Shown here in pieces: positions 9,781 through 18,287 of a DNA stretch of 59,664 nucleotides. A program made the translations under genes and the position numbers. The notes beneath the pieces are model-generated. The model made no database searches. It saw only the letters and a program-made list of their open reading frames with translations, and was not told the origin of the DNA. This DNA is from Ardenticatenales bacterium (GTDB taxonomy: Bacteria > Chloroflexota > Anaerolineae > Ardenticatenales > Ardenticatenaceae). The stretch spans positions 1 through 59,664 of the forward strand of contig JACKAZ010000015.1 of NCBI GenBank assembly GCA_020634795.1, given 5' to 3'. The number at the start of each line of letters is the position of its first letter. Position 1 is the first letter of the stretch.

Positions 9781-9789
9781 TGGTATAGT
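9781..9789 (+). promoter_or_regulatory. extended -10 promoter element
   Basis: TGGTATAGT fits an extended -10 (TGnTATAnT), 42 bases before the start of the gene at 9832. No good -35 is seen, as is usual for extended -10 promoters. The near-identical TGGTATACT lies before gltX and before the toxin operon. Confidence 0.4.
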
Positions 9790-9831
9790 GGGCTGCACGG
9801 TTTCACTGTTGCAACCGACGAGCGCTATCCC

Positions 9832-10353
9832 ATGTCTGCCTACACAATCGACCAAATCGCAGCCGCTTTAGCGGCCCACGATCTTCCGTTGCTACGCACA
9901 CTCCAAGCGGCGCGACCACCCACGGCGCCCTTCAGTCCCCGCGAGACGATTCAGGCGCTCACCTGCTCATCAGAGGCACGCTCTGCTGAATTGCTCATCG
10001 CCCTATTTCTGCGTCATCCCGACTATGCTGAGGTCGAGCCAGAGCTAGCAGACACGCTACCCTGGGAAGATGCCTATCGTTTGCGGCATCTATACACCGC
10101 CGCCGTCTACCTCCAACATCTCTGGCACAGCCAATTGACGCGCCACCTAGGCTCCCAGCCTACACTCCCAGAACTCTACGGACAATCCGAGTGGTCACTG
10201 CCCGCGCCTACCGTCCACTATGGTGAGGCCGGGTTGCGTGAACTCGCCGCTCGAGTACAAGGTGAAAGTGGCGTCAACTGGGCGAGTAGCTATGAGAACG
10301 CTCGTACCCTTCTCCTCAACCACCTCGCAATGGTATTTCCCCATGCCAATTGA
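9832..10353 (+). CDS. hypothetical protein, 173 aa
   Basis: I do not recognise this protein. It begins MSAYTIDQIAAALAAHDLPL, is rich in Leu, Ala and His, and looks all-helical with no signal peptide or membrane segment. A longer reading from 9754 is possible, but the extended -10 at 9781 lies inside it, so the ATG at 9832 is preferred even though no clear ribosome-binding site precedes it. Base composition is less GC-rich than the neighbours, hinting at recent acquisition. It stands alone and faces gltX tail to tail. Confidence 0.6.
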   Translation: MSAYTIDQIAAALAAHDLPLLRTLQAARPPTAPFSPRETIQALTCSSEARSAELLIALFLRHPDYAEVEPELADTLPWEDAYRLRHLYTAAVYLQHLWHSQLTRHLGSQPTLPELYGQSEWSLPAPTVHYGEAGLRELAARVQGESGVNWASSYENARTLLLNHLAMVFPHAN

Positions 10354-10461
10354 AGTGACATCAGCGGTGCTGGACAAATTTCTGATTGATCTCTCACGCT
10401 GCTTTCGTCACGTGGCGCGGCTCTATTGGGTTGGGGAACTTCGCTGCTTCTTGCGGCCCCC

Positions 10462-12048
10462 TTACGCTGCCAACAGCCCCACGGCCCGCTCCAGCCGTTC
10501 CAACACCCGCTCACGACCGATGTGGTAGACCGTCTCGAAGATGCCAGGCGCGAACTTACGGCCCGTAATGGCGACCCGCACCGGTTGGAACAGTTGGCCC
10601 GCCTTCAGCCCCTGCGCCGTCGCCGTTTCGCGCATCGTTGCCTCAATGCCTTCCAACGTCCATGCGCTGTTGGCCAACGCCTGATGCGCGGCCTGCAGCG
10701 CTTGCCGCGTCTGCGCGTTGTCCATCTTCTTACCGGGCAGATCGGCCGGATCGGGCAGCGGCGCCTCGCCGAGGAAGAAGTCGAGCAGCTCGGGCGCTTC
10801 GCTGAGCAGCTTCATCCGTTCGTGAACCAGCGGCAGCACGTCAAGCAGCTTGTCGTGGTCTACTTCCAATCCTGCTGCCTCTAAGTAGGGCAGCAGCTTC
10901 GTCGCCAGCACCTTGGGCGGCAACTGGCGGATGTACCAGCCGTTCAGGTATTCCAGCTTGTTGTAGTCGAAAGCGGAGGGGCTTTTCTTGATGTTGTGGA
11001 TGTCGAAAAGTTGGATCATCTCTTCGACCGTGGCGATATCCTTGTCGGCCCCCACCGACCAGCCGAGCAACGCCAGATAGTTGAGCATCGCTTCCGGCAG
11101 AAAGCCCGCCTCGCGGAACTCGTGGACCATCGTCAGCAGCCCCCAATTGGCGTTCCGTTCTTGGTAAGCGAAGAGCGCATCCGGGATCAGCCGCTCGGCA
11201 TGAAGCTCGCGCATCATCTGCTCGCCCGCCGCCTCGTCCAGCCCCTGCTTGCGCTTCGACATTTTGCCCTCGCCGGTCGGGTTCAGCACCAGCGGCAGGT
11301 GGACGTAAGTCGGCAGTTCCCAGCCCAACGCCTCGTGGATCATCACATGGAGTGGGGCGGTCGGGACATATTCGACGCCACGCATCGGATGGGTGATTCG
11401 CATGTCGTGGTCGTCGACGAGATGGCCCAAGTGGTAGGTCGGCAACCCATCACTCTTCAGCAAGATCATATCTTCGATCTGCTTGTTCTCGATCGTCCAT
11501 TCGCCGCGCACCGCATCCGGCACAGTGGTACTGCCGTCGCGCGGCACCTTGAAGCGGACCACGGGCCGCTTGCCTTCCGCCTCGAAGGTGGCGAGCCGTT
11601 CCGCCACCGTCTCCGCGCTCAGATCGCGGCAATGGCCGTCGTAGCCGGTCGGCTGCTTGCGGGCCTGCTGCCTTTCGCGCAGTTCGGCCAGCCGCGCTTC
11701 GGAACAGAAGCAGTAGTAGGCCGCGCCGCGCTCAACCAGTTCTTCGGCGACTTCTTGGTAGCGCGGGCCACGCTGCGTCTGAAAGAAGTCGTTGGGCGGC
11801 GCATCAGGCCCGTCCGGCCCTTCGTCATAGGCCAGCCCCAGCCATGCCATCGACTCGAAGAGGTCTTGCAGCGCATCTTCGCGGAAGCGCGTCTGATCGG
11901 TATCTTCGATCCGAAGCAAAAAATCCCCCTCGTTGTGGCGCGCCCACAGCCACGCAAACAGGGCCGAGCGGATGCCGCCCACATGCTGGCGGCCGGTGGG
12001 GCTGGGGGCGTAGCGGGTGCGTACGCGGCGACTCGTGCTGTTGCTCAT
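10462..12048 (-). CDS. gltX: glutamyl-tRNA synthetase
   Basis: Class I aminoacyl-tRNA synthetase (528 aa) that attaches glutamate to tRNA-Glu. The HIGH-type motif is PSPTGRQHVGG (residues 15-25) and the KMSKS-type motif reads KMSKR near residue 262. A zinc-knuckle-like pattern CFC with a later YDGHC is kept in the middle insertion, as in many bacterial GluRS. The C-terminal anticodon-binding helical region is complete. The ATG has an AAGGAG site eight bases upstream. Whether it is discriminating or also charges tRNA-Gln cannot be decided here. It is transcribed alone, back to back with a lipoprotein gene. Confidence 0.95.
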   Translation of the reverse strand: MSNSTSRRVRTRYAPSPTGRQHVGGIRSALFAWLWARHNEGDFLLRIEDTDQTRFREDALQDLFESMAWLGLAYDEGPDGPDAPPNDFFQTQRGPRYQEVAEELVERGAAYYCFCSEARLAELRERQQARKQPTGYDGHCRDLSAETVAERLATFEAEGKRPVVRFKVPRDGSTTVPDAVRGEWTIENKQIEDMILLKSDGLPTYHLGHLVDDHDMRITHPMRGVEYVPTAPLHVMIHEALGWELPTYVHLPLVLNPTGEGKMSKRKQGLDEAAGEQMMRELHAERLIPDALFAYQERNANWGLLTMVHEFREAGFLPEAMLNYLALLGWSVGADKDIATVEEMIQLFDIHNIKKSPSAFDYNKLEYLNGWYIRQLPPKVLATKLLPYLEAAGLEVDHDKLLDVLPLVHERMKLLSEAPELLDFFLGEAPLPDPADLPGKKMDNAQTRQALQAAHQALANSAWTLEGIEATMRETATAQGLKAGQLFQPVRVAITGRKFAPGIFETVYHIGRERVLERLERAVGLLAA

Positions 12049-12105
12049 TACTTTCTCCTTCTGCTCTCCCTCTACGACGGAGGTCGTCTCTGTTGATTGT
12101 CTTTC

Positions 12106-12114
12106 AGTATACCA
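12106..12114 (-). promoter_or_regulatory. extended -10 promoter of gltX
   Basis: Read on the minus strand this is TGGTATACT, an extended -10, 58 bases before the gltX start. No -35 is obvious. Confidence 0.45.
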
Positions 12115-12204
12115 TAAACAGGATGAGGCGTCGTTTATTCCGGCACAGAGGCAACGGTGTCACGTGCCTCCCCTCCCCCTTTATTATGCCTTTTGGAGAA
12201 CAAG

Positions 12205-13086
12205 ATGAACCCATTACGAAAGTTTGCGATCTTTTTCTGGCTGATGATCCTGATACTGGCCCTCGCCGCCTGCCTGGTGGGGGGCGACGAAGCCGACTCG
12301 CCCCGCTCATCCGACGGGGGCCAACCTGACCGTACGACGACGGGCGAATCGACCTCGTCCCAATTACAACGTACCGATCGCCCGCCGAGCGATCAACGGA
12401 CGGACGCGCCCGCTTCGTCATCGCCACCCCCTGATATGCCGGTCGACGATTGGGGCAACCCTCTCGTCATCACCATCCGAAGCATTGATGATGCCGCCTC
12501 GGTCAACAGTTATCGGGCCAACATCTATTATCAGGCCAAGGGCGACGCCTTTGAAGCGAGCGGCACAGAACCTCTCATTCAAGCGGGGATGCTCTACAAA
12601 GTGGCAATGGTGAAAGTGCCGCCTGCCTATTCGATTGAAATCGAGGTGGATGGCAAAGGAATCGGCACGTACTATCTGATTGACGGGCGAGCCTATTCGG
12701 TCACGTCGGAAGAATCCCGAATCAACAACGTCGGGGCGCCCCTCACAGTGAGCGATCTCCTTTCCCCCATCAATTTCGATGCGATGATCGAGGACTTCGA
12801 CAAGTTGACCTTCAAAGGTGAGGAGCAATTCAACGGACGGCGCGTCTATTACATGGAGGCGGACGGCCAGCAGATGCGCGATATTTATCGGGACGCGAAC
12901 GGCGAGCCGCAGATTGAAGGCCATTGGGAACTGTGGATCGATGCCGAAGAGGGCTTCATCACCAAGATGGATTTCGAAGGCACCGGCACCGGCTTCAATC
13001 CCGCGCAGCCCGCGCTCGTTGGTACCATGCGCATTATGCTCGACTACTACGACCTCAACGCGGATATCGAGATTGAGGTCCCGTAG
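12205..13086 (+). CDS. lipoprotein with LppX/LolA-like fold (putative), paralogue of the gene at 48328
   Basis: A 293-residue exported lipoprotein. The signal peptide ends in a lipobox at LALAAC, followed by a Ser/Thr/Asp-rich tether and a beta-rich domain. That domain matches the protein at 48328-49575 in order: NSYRAN near residue 105, F.G....Y at about 212, LWIDAEEGFITK, FEGTGTG and the end LDYYDLNADIEIE. This arrangement of curved beta sheet recalls LolA/LppX/LprG lipid-carrier proteins, which is an inference. The ATG at 12205 has a GGAG site and places the signal peptide correctly; an upstream ATG at 12157 would not. It lacks the extra C-terminal domain of its paralogue. Confidence 0.75.
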   Translation: MNPLRKFAIFFWLMILILALAACLVGGDEADSPRSSDGGQPDRTTTGESTSSQLQRTDRPPSDQRTDAPASSSPPPDMPVDDWGNPLVITIRSIDDAASVNSYRANIYYQAKGDAFEASGTEPLIQAGMLYKVAMVKVPPAYSIEIEVDGKGIGTYYLIDGRAYSVTSEESRINNVGAPLTVSDLLSPINFDAMIEDFDKLTFKGEEQFNGRRVYYMEADGQQMRDIYRDANGEPQIEGHWELWIDAEEGFITKMDFEGTGTGFNPAQPALVGTMRIMLDYYDLNADIEIEVP

Positions 13087-13321
13087 CGACCGGGGCTACC
13101 CATCCCTGCTGCCAACGAGAGGGCAGGCAGCGGCGCGGTCGCATGTCCGCTTTGCGGGAGACTAGGCAAGGTGAAGGAACAACGGCTGAAGGGGTCAGCG
13201 ACTCGGCGCTACGCTGCGGCGCTGCCCCTTGCCCAACGCAGCGCTTTTCAGCGGCCACCACAGCGGCTATGCTCATGGCATATCCGTTGTCAGCCACTGC
13301 CATCTGCGCCGAGCCAGCTTT

Positions 13322-14851
13322 GTGACCCGTATCCGAACCACGCTCCTGCTCCTTCTGATGCTCTTCTGGGCGCTCTCGCTCGATCATCTGACGGTGCTGC
13401 CCGCGATCTATGAAGATGAGTCGTGGTTGGCCTCCGTCGGTTGGCAGTGGGCGACAGAGGGCCACTTCGCCAGCGATCTCTTTGCGGGCCGCTTCGGGAT
13501 GGAGCAGCGCACCTACACCTTCACCCCGCCCCACGCCTTTCTCTCGTCGCTCCTCTTTCGGGGCGCGGGGGTGGGCCTGTTTCAAGCGCGGTTCGTCAAC
13601 GTGGCGCTCGGCCTGCTGGCCTTGGCGCTACTCTTCACGCTGGGCAAGCGGCTCTGGAGTGGCGAACATGGGGCACTCGCCGTCGCCCTGCTGATGCTGA
13701 CCGTGGGCACGACCCAGACACCCTCGCAATTGAGCGGTATCCTCTGGATCGATGTCAGCCGCATTCACCGCTACGACATGGTGGTGCCGCCCCTGGCGCT
13801 CGCCGCGCTGCTGGCCGCCCACCGCGCCCAAACCGGGGGCGGAGATCGCTGGTGGCTCGTGGCCGCGCTCTTGGCGGGGTTGAGCAGCTTTGCCCACCCC
13901 GTGGGTGGGGCGATGGTGGCGGTCGTGCTGCTGTTGGCACTTTGGGCAGGCGCCAGCCGACGCACCCTGGCGCTGATGATCGGTGCGGCGCTGCTGCCCT
14001 GGCTGCCCTACCTCTTCTATGTGATGGCGGACCTGACTGCCTTTCAGGGCCAAACCCGCCTCTACGGGGATCGCTTCGATCTGCTCAACCCCGCTTGGTA
14101 CGTGGCCAATCTCCGCGCGGAACCGTTGCGCTACGCGGTGGGGGCGGCGCGAAGCCCATGGGTGGCATGGCCCGGCCTTGTGCTCGCATGGCTGGCCCTG
14201 CGCCGCCGTGCCGCGTGTGGCGACGTGAGTGCGCGGCTGGTCGTGGTGGCGGCGCTGCTGATGCCCTTGTGCTTCGCGCTCTTCCTCAGCAGCAAGTTCA
14301 TCAACTACCGTGTCCTGATCGAGCCGATCTGGGCGCTGCTGGGGGCTTGGGCCATCTTGGCACTCTGGCGATGGCAGGGGCACGGCGGGTGGGCGCGGCT
14401 GGGGCGGGTGCTCCTCGTGGCGGGGCTGTTGCTCATGGCGCTCGAAGGGATGGGGCGTCTGGCGGCGATGGCGGCGCAGGCCGCCGAAAGCACCCCCTAC
14501 CCAACGCTGATCGCCCAGATTCGCCGCCATGTGCCCGATGGGACGCGCCTCTTGGGCATGCACAACTACTGGCTCGGCATGGAATCGACCGACTATCGCG
14601 CATGGGTCGTGCCGCTTTCGCAAGCGGATGGCGACCCGCAGCGGCTCGCGCAGGCGCTGGACACGCTCGACCCGGAAGTCGTCCTCATCGATCGCAATAT
14701 CCGCGAATATCTCGACCATCCGCCCCCCGCCGACCCTCTGCCTGCGGCAGTGTGGCGCTGGCTCGACGCGCGAGGGTATCGGCCCACGATTATCATCGAC
14801 GATCCCACCTACGGACGCATTGAACTGTGGAAGCGTTCGAGCGAAATGTGA
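13322..14851 (+). CDS. GT-C fold glycosyltransferase (ArnT/PMT, GT39/GT83-like)
   Basis: A polytopic membrane protein of about 510 residues with ten or more hydrophobic helices. The first extracytoplasmic loop has the acidic pair expected of GT-C enzymes (YEDESWLA). Such enzymes move a sugar from a polyprenyl-phosphate donor to lipid, protein or glycan outside the membrane. A soluble C-terminal tail of about 110 residues follows the last helix. The start is uncertain: the open frame extends back to 13229, but the hydrophobic N-terminus begins just after the GTG at 13322, which I chose. Neither site has a clear ribosome-binding sequence. The acceptor is unknown. Confidence 0.75.
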   Translation: MTRIRTTLLLLLMLFWALSLDHLTVLPAIYEDESWLASVGWQWATEGHFASDLFAGRFGMEQRTYTFTPPHAFLSSLLFRGAGVGLFQARFVNVALGLLALALLFTLGKRLWSGEHGALAVALLMLTVGTTQTPSQLSGILWIDVSRIHRYDMVVPPLALAALLAAHRAQTGGGDRWWLVAALLAGLSSFAHPVGGAMVAVVLLLALWAGASRRTLALMIGAALLPWLPYLFYVMADLTAFQGQTRLYGDRFDLLNPAWYVANLRAEPLRYAVGAARSPWVAWPGLVLAWLALRRRAACGDVSARLVVVAALLMPLCFALFLSSKFINYRVLIEPIWALLGAWAILALWRWQGHGGWARLGRVLLVAGLLLMALEGMGRLAAMAAQAAESTPYPTLIAQIRRHVPDGTRLLGMHNYWLGMESTDYRAWVVPLSQADGDPQRLAQALDTLDPEVVLIDRNIREYLDHPPPADPLPAAVWRWLDARGYRPTIIIDDPTYGRIELWKRSSEM

Positions 14852-14896
14852 GGGTGTGCGCGCTGCAAAAGCAGTGGAATCACGAGGATTCCCATC

Positions 14897-14917
14897 CACC
14901 ATGCACCATGCACCATG
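14897..14917. repeat. heptamer repeat (CACCATG)3
   Basis: Three perfect tandem copies of CACCATG lie in the spacer before the gene at 14984. The same unit or its complement recurs at 19783, 22276, 22431 and 28476, always between genes. Confidence 0.8.
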
Positions 14918-14983
14918 GGAAAAAGGTCGTAGCCAGCGTTTGTAGTACTGTACAATGCACCAGTTCATCGCAAGGAGCCATAT

Positions 14984-16198
14984 ATGTCCATGACCTTCAC
15001 CCTCGCTACCTCCGACTTCAACGGGGCGACCGCCACGCTTTACAACGGCGGGACGCCCTTCCTGATCCCTGTGGCGCTAGGGCCGATCAGCAACGGAAGT
15101 ATCACCTTCAATACCGCCGCCTTCAACGACTTTGCGCTACAGATCGACGATGGCACGACCGTGCTTCGCACCGGCGTCCAAGATCTGAGTCTCGGCACGG
15201 TCGATGGCAACGGGGATTTTTCCATCAGCTATCTCGTGATGCACATCACCGATCCGAGCGACACGGTCATCCCAGTCGCCACGCTGACGGCGGGTCTCTC
15301 GATGCCAATGAACGAGGGTGATTTGACGATCAACAGCTTGTCCCTCTCGACGGTGGGGGGCAACGTGCGGGCCACGGGCGCGGCCGATTACGACGCTGGG
15401 TTCTTCGGCACGATCCCGGTCACCTACAGCTACGATTTTGATCTGGACCCCGTGACCAGCGCCACCTCGTCCCGTCTGATCAACGTCGACACGGTCAACA
15501 CGTCGGTGGTGGGCGCGGCGGGCGGCTTGCTGGGCTGGATCGTCAACGCGATCGTGGGGCTGATCACCTTCCTCTTCAACGGGCGCATCAGCGACGCGCT
15601 GGAGGACGCGGTGCAGAACGAGGTGGATGCAGCGGTGGACAATGCCTTCTCGGGCGCGGGCGCACCGGCTGGCTCGATGGCGACGCTGCAATCGGTCACG
15701 GCGAGCGCTGGGTCGGTCACGATCGACCCCTTCGTCTTGGTGCCCCTCTCAGCGATTGGCTGCCCCTTCAACCTCAGCAGCGGCTCGATCAAGCTCCGAA
15801 ATCGTGCCCAATTGCGCAAGCTGCACGCCATGCGCGACCGCCTCAAAGAGGCCCCGCAGGGCAGCGCCTACATCCAGATTTTGAAGCAGCACAGCGCCGA
15901 GCTGGTCCGTCTCTTGGCCCAGAATCCCGCCCTGCTGAAGCAGGCCGACGGGCTGATCGAACGGGGGTTGGCGGAGTTCGACGAGAAGTCGCCCGAAAAC
16001 GGCATTTTGAGCCAAGATAGCGCGAAAGCGGCGGTCGACCTGATGCGTGCGCTGGCCAATGAAGAAGGGAGCTCGCGCGAATTGAAGCAGACCATCGAAC
16101 TAACGATCCCCGAGGTGCGCACCTTTGTCGGGCGGCCCGTGGCCGAGGTGCTCAAGGAAAGCAGCGACGCGGTGCGGAAATTGAGCCGCAAGGAATAA
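14984..16198 (+). CDS. uncharacterised protein, 404 aa, beta-rich with central hydrophobic segment
   Basis: I do not recognise a family. Residues 1-175 look like beta sandwich or tube sequence, with alternating Thr/Ser/Asp and hydrophobics and no signal peptide. A hydrophobic stretch near 179-200 (GGLLGWIVNAIVGLITFLF) and an amphipathic helix follow. Another beta section has a lone Cys near 263. The last 130 residues are charged helix (RAQLRKLHAMRDRLKEAP). A lipid-binding TULIP-like fold is one speculative reading of the first two thirds. The ATG sits eight bases after AAGGAG. The gene is single, closed by a clear terminator at 16219. Confidence 0.7.
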   Translation: MSMTFTLATSDFNGATATLYNGGTPFLIPVALGPISNGSITFNTAAFNDFALQIDDGTTVLRTGVQDLSLGTVDGNGDFSISYLVMHITDPSDTVIPVATLTAGLSMPMNEGDLTINSLSLSTVGGNVRATGAADYDAGFFGTIPVTYSYDFDLDPVTSATSSRLINVDTVNTSVVGAAGGLLGWIVNAIVGLITFLFNGRISDALEDAVQNEVDAAVDNAFSGAGAPAGSMATLQSVTASAGSVTIDPFVLVPLSAIGCPFNLSSGSIKLRNRAQLRKLHAMRDRLKEAPQGSAYIQILKQHSAELVRLLAQNPALLKQADGLIERGLAEFDEKSPENGILSQDSAKAAVDLMRALANEEGSSRELKQTIELTIPEVRTFVGRPVAEVLKESSDAVRKLSRKE

Positions 16199-16218
16199 CA
16201 TCGTCAGGGCACAACAAG

Positions 16219-16246
16219 AGCGGCGCAGTCCTTGCGCCGCTTTTTC
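16219..16246 (+). terminator. Rho-independent terminator
   Basis: A 9-bp stem (AGCGGCGCA with TGCGCCGCT) and 5-base loop precede a T-rich run, about 20 bases past the stop of the 404-aa gene. It also lies at the 3' end of the facing operon. Confidence 0.85.
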
Positions 16247-16258
16247 GTTTGGAATGTC

Positions 16259-16810
16259 CTATTCCCCCAACAGCCGCCGTCGCATCGAAGGATCCTCCCA
16301 AAGCCAGTCGATCAGCCGATCCATCGCGGCGGCGGCGGCGCGGTTGGTCCCTCGATTCGCCAGCAGAACCATCATGACGATCAGCCAGATGCCGACCATG
16401 GGGTTGAAGGCGGCGACCACCACCCCCGCCGTGCCCAGCAGCCCCCCGACCGTGGCCAGCGGGGCGCTGGTGGGGGGCGGTGGATCGACGCGGGCCACGG
16501 CCAAGTCAGCGGCTGGCCGCTGCGCCAACGCTGTGCCCCGTTGCGCCGCACGGCGCGGGGGCGTGGTGGCACGCGGCAGGGCGCTGGCAGCGGGCAGTGC
16601 TGCGCGCGTTGCCGCCGACGGGGCCACCACTGCGGGCACCACAGCGGCCAGCCGCGCCCCACATTCGCGGCAAAAGCCGCCGTTGTGCAACGCCGCAACG
16701 CCGCACGTGTCGCAGTAACGCAACTCAATCAGAATGGTGCCGCAGTCCGCGCAGTAGCCGTCCTGCTTCGGCTGACGTTTGCGGCAACTCGGGCAAATCT
16801 GTTCGTTCAT
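16259..16810 (-). CDS. zinc-ribbon membrane protein, last gene of the kinase module
   Basis: A 183-residue protein with three CxxC-type pairs forming zinc ribbons in residues 6-51 (CPSCRKRQ, CADCG, CDTCG, CRECG). A disordered Ala/Pro linker to about 112 and one hydrophobic stretch at about 119-150 suggest one or two membrane helices near the C-terminus. The ribbons resemble those at the N-terminus of the kinase encoded upstream in the same direction. It begins 67 bases after the four-helix membrane protein and probably shares its transcript. The function is unknown; a membrane-tethered adaptor is an inference. Confidence 0.7.
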   Translation of the reverse strand: MNEQICPSCRKRQPKQDGYCADCGTILIELRYCDTCGVAALHNGGFCRECGARLAAVVPAVVAPSAATRAALPAASALPRATTPPRRAAQRGTALAQRPAADLAVARVDPPPPTSAPLATVGGLLGTAGVVVAAFNPMVGIWLIVMMVLLANRGTNRAAAAAMDRLIDWLWEDPSMRRRLLGE

Positions 16811-16877
16811 GGGAGTTCGGTGGGTTCAGGAGTGAATGAGTTGGGTGAGTTGGGAAGGTTCAGATCATTCCACTGCT

Positions 16878-18263
16878 TCAGCGTGCCAATGCCGTGCGGC
16901 GGCGCTGAATACCCCAAGCGCCCAGCAACGCAAGAACGATGAAGAGCAGCGTCAGGGCACGGTTTGCGCCCATCATCAGCGTGGCGTTGTCGTAAAGCTG
17001 GTCGTAGAGTGTGCGCACCTCGCTCGTCAGGGCGCTTGCCTGGTCGATGGCTACAGCGTAAGCGCGGCGGCCCTGCGGCGCGGCAGCCAAGTCGCCCCCC
17101 TGTAACGCCCGTTGGACACGCCGCATGTCGGCGACGGACTGGCGCAACGAATCGAGCGTTGCCGCTTGCGCCGGAAAGCGCCGCTGGTCGGCGTAGTCGA
17201 CCAGCGGGGCGCGTGGCAGGCCGTAGGTCTGTTGTCCTTCGCGGGCAATCTGCTTCGTCTCGCGCGACACAGTGCCCGCGCTATCCAAGAAGGGGCGGTC
17301 GGTGCAGTTGCGGTCGCCACAAAGCTGTTGTTCCACCAAAAAGAGATACTCGTCGGCATCGCTCAGGAATGGCTCTTGCGATTCCGGCGCGAAAAGGGCC
17401 ATGCTCTGGAGCGCTTGGGCCTGCGTCAGCAAGGCGCTACTGCTCTGCGTGATTGAGATCGTGTCATAGGCGCCCCGCACCATCAGCGCCACATCGTCGC
17501 TCGCTTTGCCCAAGCTGCTGTTGAACCAAAGCAACAGCAAGGCAGCGGCGACAGTCGCCAAGATCAATTGCCAAGTCCAGCGGTAGCGCATATGGAAACG
17601 GGTGGTGAGCCAGGCCGAGACGAGCGCCAGCACCAGCAATCCTGCCGTGATCAAGAGCCAGCGTTGCCAACGGTCGATCGCCGCGCTGGTGGTGTTGTAA
17701 GCCGCTTCCATGCTCTCCAGCTTCAACTGCTCGATCCGGTTCAGCGGCGGCAGCAGCGCTTGCACCAAGATCGTGTTGGCCGTCAGGAAGGCCGCGGTCG
17801 CTCGTTCATCTTCGCCATTGGCGGCGAACGCGGTCATCCCGTCCACCGCAGCGCGGTAACGCAGCGTCGCCTCGTCCGTGGCGGCAAAGAGCGCATATTC
17901 GCCGTAAGTGCGATCACTGCGATTCTCCCAGAGCTGACGCAGCGCTTCTTGATAGCGCTGCCAATCGCTGCTCGACGGGAGCGCTGCCTGATCGACCCCC
18001 TCGTCGGCCAGTGCAGTCGCCGTGTTGCTGTGAAAGGCCAGCACGGCCTCCCGCGCGCTCTGCGCCGCATCGGCGGAGAAGGCGCTGTCATCGACGATGG
18101 CGCGGTAACGTTGCAAGGTATCCTGGGCCGCAAAAAAGCCCAACAGCGTGGCCACAATACCACTGAGCAGCATCAGCCACAAGAGGAGTTGTAGCCAGCG
18201 TCGGGTGCGGCGCACCGTCACGGCGTAGTTGGGGGCGCTTTGGGAGGTAGCAGTGACGCTCAT
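16878..18263 (-). CDS. four-helix membrane protein with two extracytoplasmic domains, GlnX-like
   Basis: A 461-residue membrane protein. Hydrophobic helices lie at about 24-47, 195-220, 225-246 and 431-449, leaving two large helical extracytoplasmic regions (48-194 and 247-430). The second holds a Cys pair (CGDRNC) that could form a disulfide. This in-out-in-in-out-in plan is that of mycobacterial GlnX, which links the amino-acid-binding protein GlnH to kinase PknG; I see the topology and gene context, not clear sequence identity. It starts 24 bases after the VWA gene, so the two are cotranscribed. It has no kinase, HAMP or methyl-accepting segment that would make it an ordinary chemoreceptor or histidine kinase. 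Confidence 0.75.
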   Translation of the reverse strand: MSVTATSQSAPNYAVTVRRTRRWLQLLLWLMLLSGIVATLLGFFAAQDTLQRYRAIVDDSAFSADAAQSAREAVLAFHSNTATALADEGVDQAALPSSSDWQRYQEALRQLWENRSDRTYGEYALFAATDEATLRYRAAVDGMTAFAANGEDERATAAFLTANTILVQALLPPLNRIEQLKLESMEAAYNTTSAAIDRWQRWLLITAGLLVLALVSAWLTTRFHMRYRWTWQLILATVAAALLLLWFNSSLGKASDDVALMVRGAYDTISITQSSSALLTQAQALQSMALFAPESQEPFLSDADEYLFLVEQQLCGDRNCTDRPFLDSAGTVSRETKQIAREGQQTYGLPRAPLVDYADQRRFPAQAATLDSLRQSVADMRRVQRALQGGDLAAAPQGRRAYAVAIDQASALTSEVRTLYDQLYDNATLMMGANRALTLLFIVLALLGAWGIQRRRTALAR

Positions 18264-18287
18264 GGCGAATCCTTTTTGGCAGGGCGG

